Source of the DNA: Jacaranda mimosifolia
Taxonomy: Eukaryota > Streptophyta > Magnoliopsida > Lamiales > Bignoniaceae
DNA length: 64,000 nt
Assembly (NCBI GenBank): GCA_018894105.1
Contig: CM032122.1
Span: 40,021,404 to 40,085,403 of the forward strand
Direction: 5' to 3'
Positions 61,283-64,000 of this stretch are shown piece after piece. Position numbers and translations under genes: made by a program. Position 1 is the stretch's first letter. Each line of letters starts with the position of its first letter. The notes under the pieces were generated by a model. The model saw only the letters and a program-made list of their open reading frames with translations, made no database searches and was not told the DNA's origin.

Positions 61283-62390
61283 TTTATACTTTATTTGTTG
61301 CAGATTGTACTTTAATGTTCCCTGGTTTGTACCTCATTGACCCCAAAATACTCTCGAATCCGCCGCCCGATTTTAATTCTCTTGAAGTGTACATCCACGA
61401 AGACCATTTTATACACCATCTGTTTCAATTTGTACTCCAATTTTCATGAATTGTACTCAGGATCCCCGCCTTGTCTCAATAGAATTTGAGTGTCCGTCCC
61501 CGAAACACATTTTATACTTTTATTTTCCCTGGTTTGTACCTCATTGCCCCCAAAATGCTCTCGAATCTGCCACCCGATTTTAATTCTCTTGAAGTGTACA
61601 TCCACGAAGCCCATTTTATACACCATCTGTTTCAATTTGTACTCCAGTTTTCATGAATTGTACTCAGGATCCCCGCCTTGTCTCAATAGAATTTGAGTGT
61701 CCGTCCCCGAAACACATTTTATACTTTCATTTTCCCTGGTTTGTACTTCATTGCCCCCAAAATGCTCTCGAATCTGCAGCCCGATTTTAATTCTCTTGAA
61801 GTGTACATCCACGAAGACCATTTTATACACCATCTGTTTCAATTTGTACTCCAGTTTTCATGAATTGTACTCAGGATCCCCGCCTTGTCTCAATAGAATT
61901 TGAGTGTCCGTCCCCGAAACACATTTTATACTTTCATTTTCCCTGGTTTGTACCTCATTGCCCCCAAAATGCTCTCGAATCTGCCGCCCGATTTTAATTC
62001 TCTTGAAGTGTACATCCACGAAGCCCATTTTATACACCATCTGTTTTAATTTGTACTTCAGTTTTCATGAATTGTACTCAGGATCCCCGCCTTGTCTCAA
62101 TAGAATTTGAGTGTCCGTCCCCGAAACACATTTTATACTTTTATTTTCCCTGGTTTGTACCTCATTGCCCCCAAAATGCTCTCGAATCTGCCACCCGATT
62201 TTAATTCTCTTGAAGTGTACATCCACGAAGCCCATTTTATACACCATCTGTTTCAATTTGTACTCCAGTTTTCATGAATTGTACTCAGGATCCCCGCCTT
62301 ATCTCAATAGAATTTGAGTGTCCGTCCCCGAAACACATTTTATACTTTCATTTTCCCTGGTTTGTACCTCATTGCCCCCAAGTTTGTATT
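61283..62390 (+). repeat. 207-bp tandem array between transposase and protease
   Basis: About 5.3 copies with period 207: GAGTGTCCGTCCCCGAAACA recurs at about 61489, 61696, 61903, 62110 and 62317. It contains TTTGTACCTCATTGC, GTGTACATCC, TTTATACACC, TTTGTACTCCAG and TTGTACTCAG subunits at 21-23 base steps. A diverged copy begins near 61290. Confidence 0.95.
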
Positions 62391-62517
62391 CAAATTCCCA
62401 GCCCTGTTTCAGTTGAATTTAAGTTATAAATAGTTACTAGAAAATTACACTTAGCTACAAAACAATATTATAAACAAATTATGCTTCAAGTTACACATGT
62501 ATTTACATATAAGTGCT

Positions 62518-63641
62518 TCAAATCCTGGCATTTTCATGAGTTAATATTCTATGCGCCATTTTCGCACGATATTTATCAACATTAATTGTTCCAGCATTCC
62601 TCCAGAACACGGGGGTGTCCCTAGCAAAACCTTCTGCCCAAAGGCATACATAGACACCACAATCCACTGTACCCACTTGCTGCCTACTTTTCCTCTGCTG
62701 TAGCTTTTCATCCACACGACTCCCCAGTGAAAGCCTAATGTACCGAGAATAAAATGAAGCCTACAAAAAATTTGTCAATTGTTGACTCCACAAATTTGCA
62801 ATGGGAAATCGTACGGAAAGAAAGCAAACTTACAATGGCAACAGCTATCGGTTTGTATCTGGGGGCCATTATTGAATTCATGTATAAAAAAGAACGAGTG
62901 GATGTGTCAAGGACAACTAAGAACCAGTGCTGGCGCCGGCAAATCGGTAGGATTATGTAGCGACAGTTGTTTAAAACATCTACCGTCAGCTCTTCCAAAT
63001 CTGAACAGGTGAAGCTGTTAAGCTTAAGCATCATCTCCACAAATTCTTCATCCGTAATATCCTTCATGTTGCGTTCATCTATTCGGTCTAATATATCAGC
63101 CTATGAAATATAAAACAAATGGTTAGACTCATCTCTCACCGTGTACTAAATTAAGTTAGGAAACTGTCATATACCTGCGCTATTGAGGACGTAAACCACA
63201 CCTTGTGCTGACAGTTGTTGCTAAAAGATGGGCTACATAATATCGACATGTAACAGTCCACTATGTCGCCGGTAAGTTCTCCTCCAAATAAGAGCTCACA
63301 AAAGTCTCTTCCATTCAGAAGATGTCTTGCTCCTTCCCAGACGGTTACCCTACACAATTGTTAATTGTGTGTTCAGATACCAGTTTATCCAATAGAAAAA
63401 CAATAAGCAAATTTTGTTACCTCAAATTATCTCTTCCGACAAAGTGGTCGATGACTTCTCGCTCTTCTACTGGAATAAGAGCAAGTCCTCTATAATCAGT
63501 CCTTCCTTTATAGGGATCGGCCACTTCAGTCTTTGGGGTGACTTGTTCATCTACCACCAGGATTGGTTCTTTTGCCACCTGGATTGAATCTTGTGCCACT
63601 TCGATTGGTTCATTTGCCACCTGGGTTGGTTCATGTGCCAC
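62518..63641 (-). CDS. Ulp1/C48 SUMO-protease-like protein of the MULE (5' end not found)
   Basis: On the minus strand exons 63641-63421, 63349-63175, 63100-62834 and 62760-62518 join in phase with GT-AG junctions to a TGA at 62518. The 3' exons encode a C48 cysteine-peptidase fold: His in RRQHWFLVVLD, the oxyanion Gln and Cys in QVGTVDCGVYVC, and a typical MAHRIL tail. The residue 17 after His, where the catalytic Asp of Ulp1 is expected, reads Asn (FLYMNS). The first visible exon encodes a seven-residue repeat (QVAHEPT, QVANEPI, EVAQDSI, QVAKEPI). Ulp1-like genes carried by MULEs are known as the Kaonashi type; this convergent arrangement fits. Upstream exons lie beyond or within the repeats near the window end. 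Activity on SUMO is unproven. Confidence 0.82.
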
Positions 63642-63718
63642 CTGGGGTACAAACACAGCACATAGGAACCAAGTATTAACTATTGAAATATAAAAGATAA
63701 ACACATGAAAGTACAGAC

Positions 63719-64000
63719 TTCACCAACATGGAGTACAAAACTCAAGCACATAGGTGTAAAGTGTCAACTGCCGAGGTAGAATAGATGAGCACATGAAGTA
63801 CAAATACCACCAACATGGAGAACAAAACTCAAGCACATTAGGTGTAAAGTGTCAACTGCTGAGGTAGAATAGATGAGCACATGAAGTACAAATACCACCA
63901 ACATGGAGTACAAAACTCAAGCACATTAGGTGTAAAGTGTCAACTGCTGAGGTAGAATAGATGGCACATGAAGTACAAATACCACCAACATGGAGTACAA
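63719..64000. repeat. ~88-bp tandem array at the window end
   Basis: ACCAACATGGAGTACAAAAC recurs every 87-88 bases (about 63721, 63808, 63896, 63983), more than three copies, running off the window. It contains GAAGTACAAA, the reverse complement of the TTTGTACTTC core of the other arrays. It lies upstream of, or in an intron of, the protease gene. Confidence 0.9.

Overview
This is nuclear DNA from a flowering plant, most likely a eudicot. The genes are intron-bearing (GT-AG, plus one GC-AG), include plant-only families (CYP82 P450s, AFP/NINJA, the pectin enzyme GAUT8) and lie among AT-rich spacers full of MITEs, a SINE, an LTR element and a Mutator-like transposon. The species cannot be named from the sequence. 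No tRNA, rRNA, CRISPR or prokaryotic-type operon was seen.

Layout. 0.4-16 kb holds three tandem CYP82-type cytochrome P450 genes on the + strand. The middle copy looks like the product of an unequal crossover: its 5' part and most of exon 2 match copy 3, while its last ~50 codons and 3' flank match copy 1. A 4.5 kb non-autonomous LTR retrotransposon (gag only, decayed) sits in its single intron. Fragments of another P450 exon lie between the copies, and a tRNA-type SINE sits upstream of copy 3. 17.7-20.9 kb is an SUV3-type organellar RNA helicase. 22.2-24.7 kb holds two TIR elements. 25.1-28.0 kb is a six-exon ERD2-like (KDEL receptor family) membrane protein with a MITE in intron 4. 28.5-31.9 kb holds MITEs, an ACGT-rich island and a promoter dense in ABRE/G-box cores, leading into an AFP/NINJA-family ABA/jasmonate repressor (31.9-34.0 kb). 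36.9-40.8 kb is a nine-exon G3BP-like NTF2-RRM protein. 43.2-45.7 kb (- strand) is GAUT8/QUASIMODO1. 46-53 kb is a degenerate zone with duplicated blocks, B3-like relics, a GC-rich MITE and a frameshifted F-box gene.

53.7-64 kb is the most unusual part. An apparently intact three-exon Mutator-like transposase (PB1, DDE core, SWIM, CCHC) faces a convergent multi-exon Ulp1/C48 SUMO-protease-like gene, as in Kaonashi-type MULEs. The transposase intron, the inter-gene space and the region upstream of the protease are filled with tandem arrays (periods 512, 124, 207 and 88 bp), mostly built from a shared ~21-23 bp motif centred on TGTAC(T/C)TCA. A coding exon of the protease also has a 21-bp (seven-codon) repeat that resembles this motif.

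The CYP82 cluster is a small specialised-metabolism tandem array. The other host genes are single-copy housekeeping or regulatory genes with no evident shared pathway. All exon joins are predictions from splice consensus, reading phase and family similarity recognised by eye.
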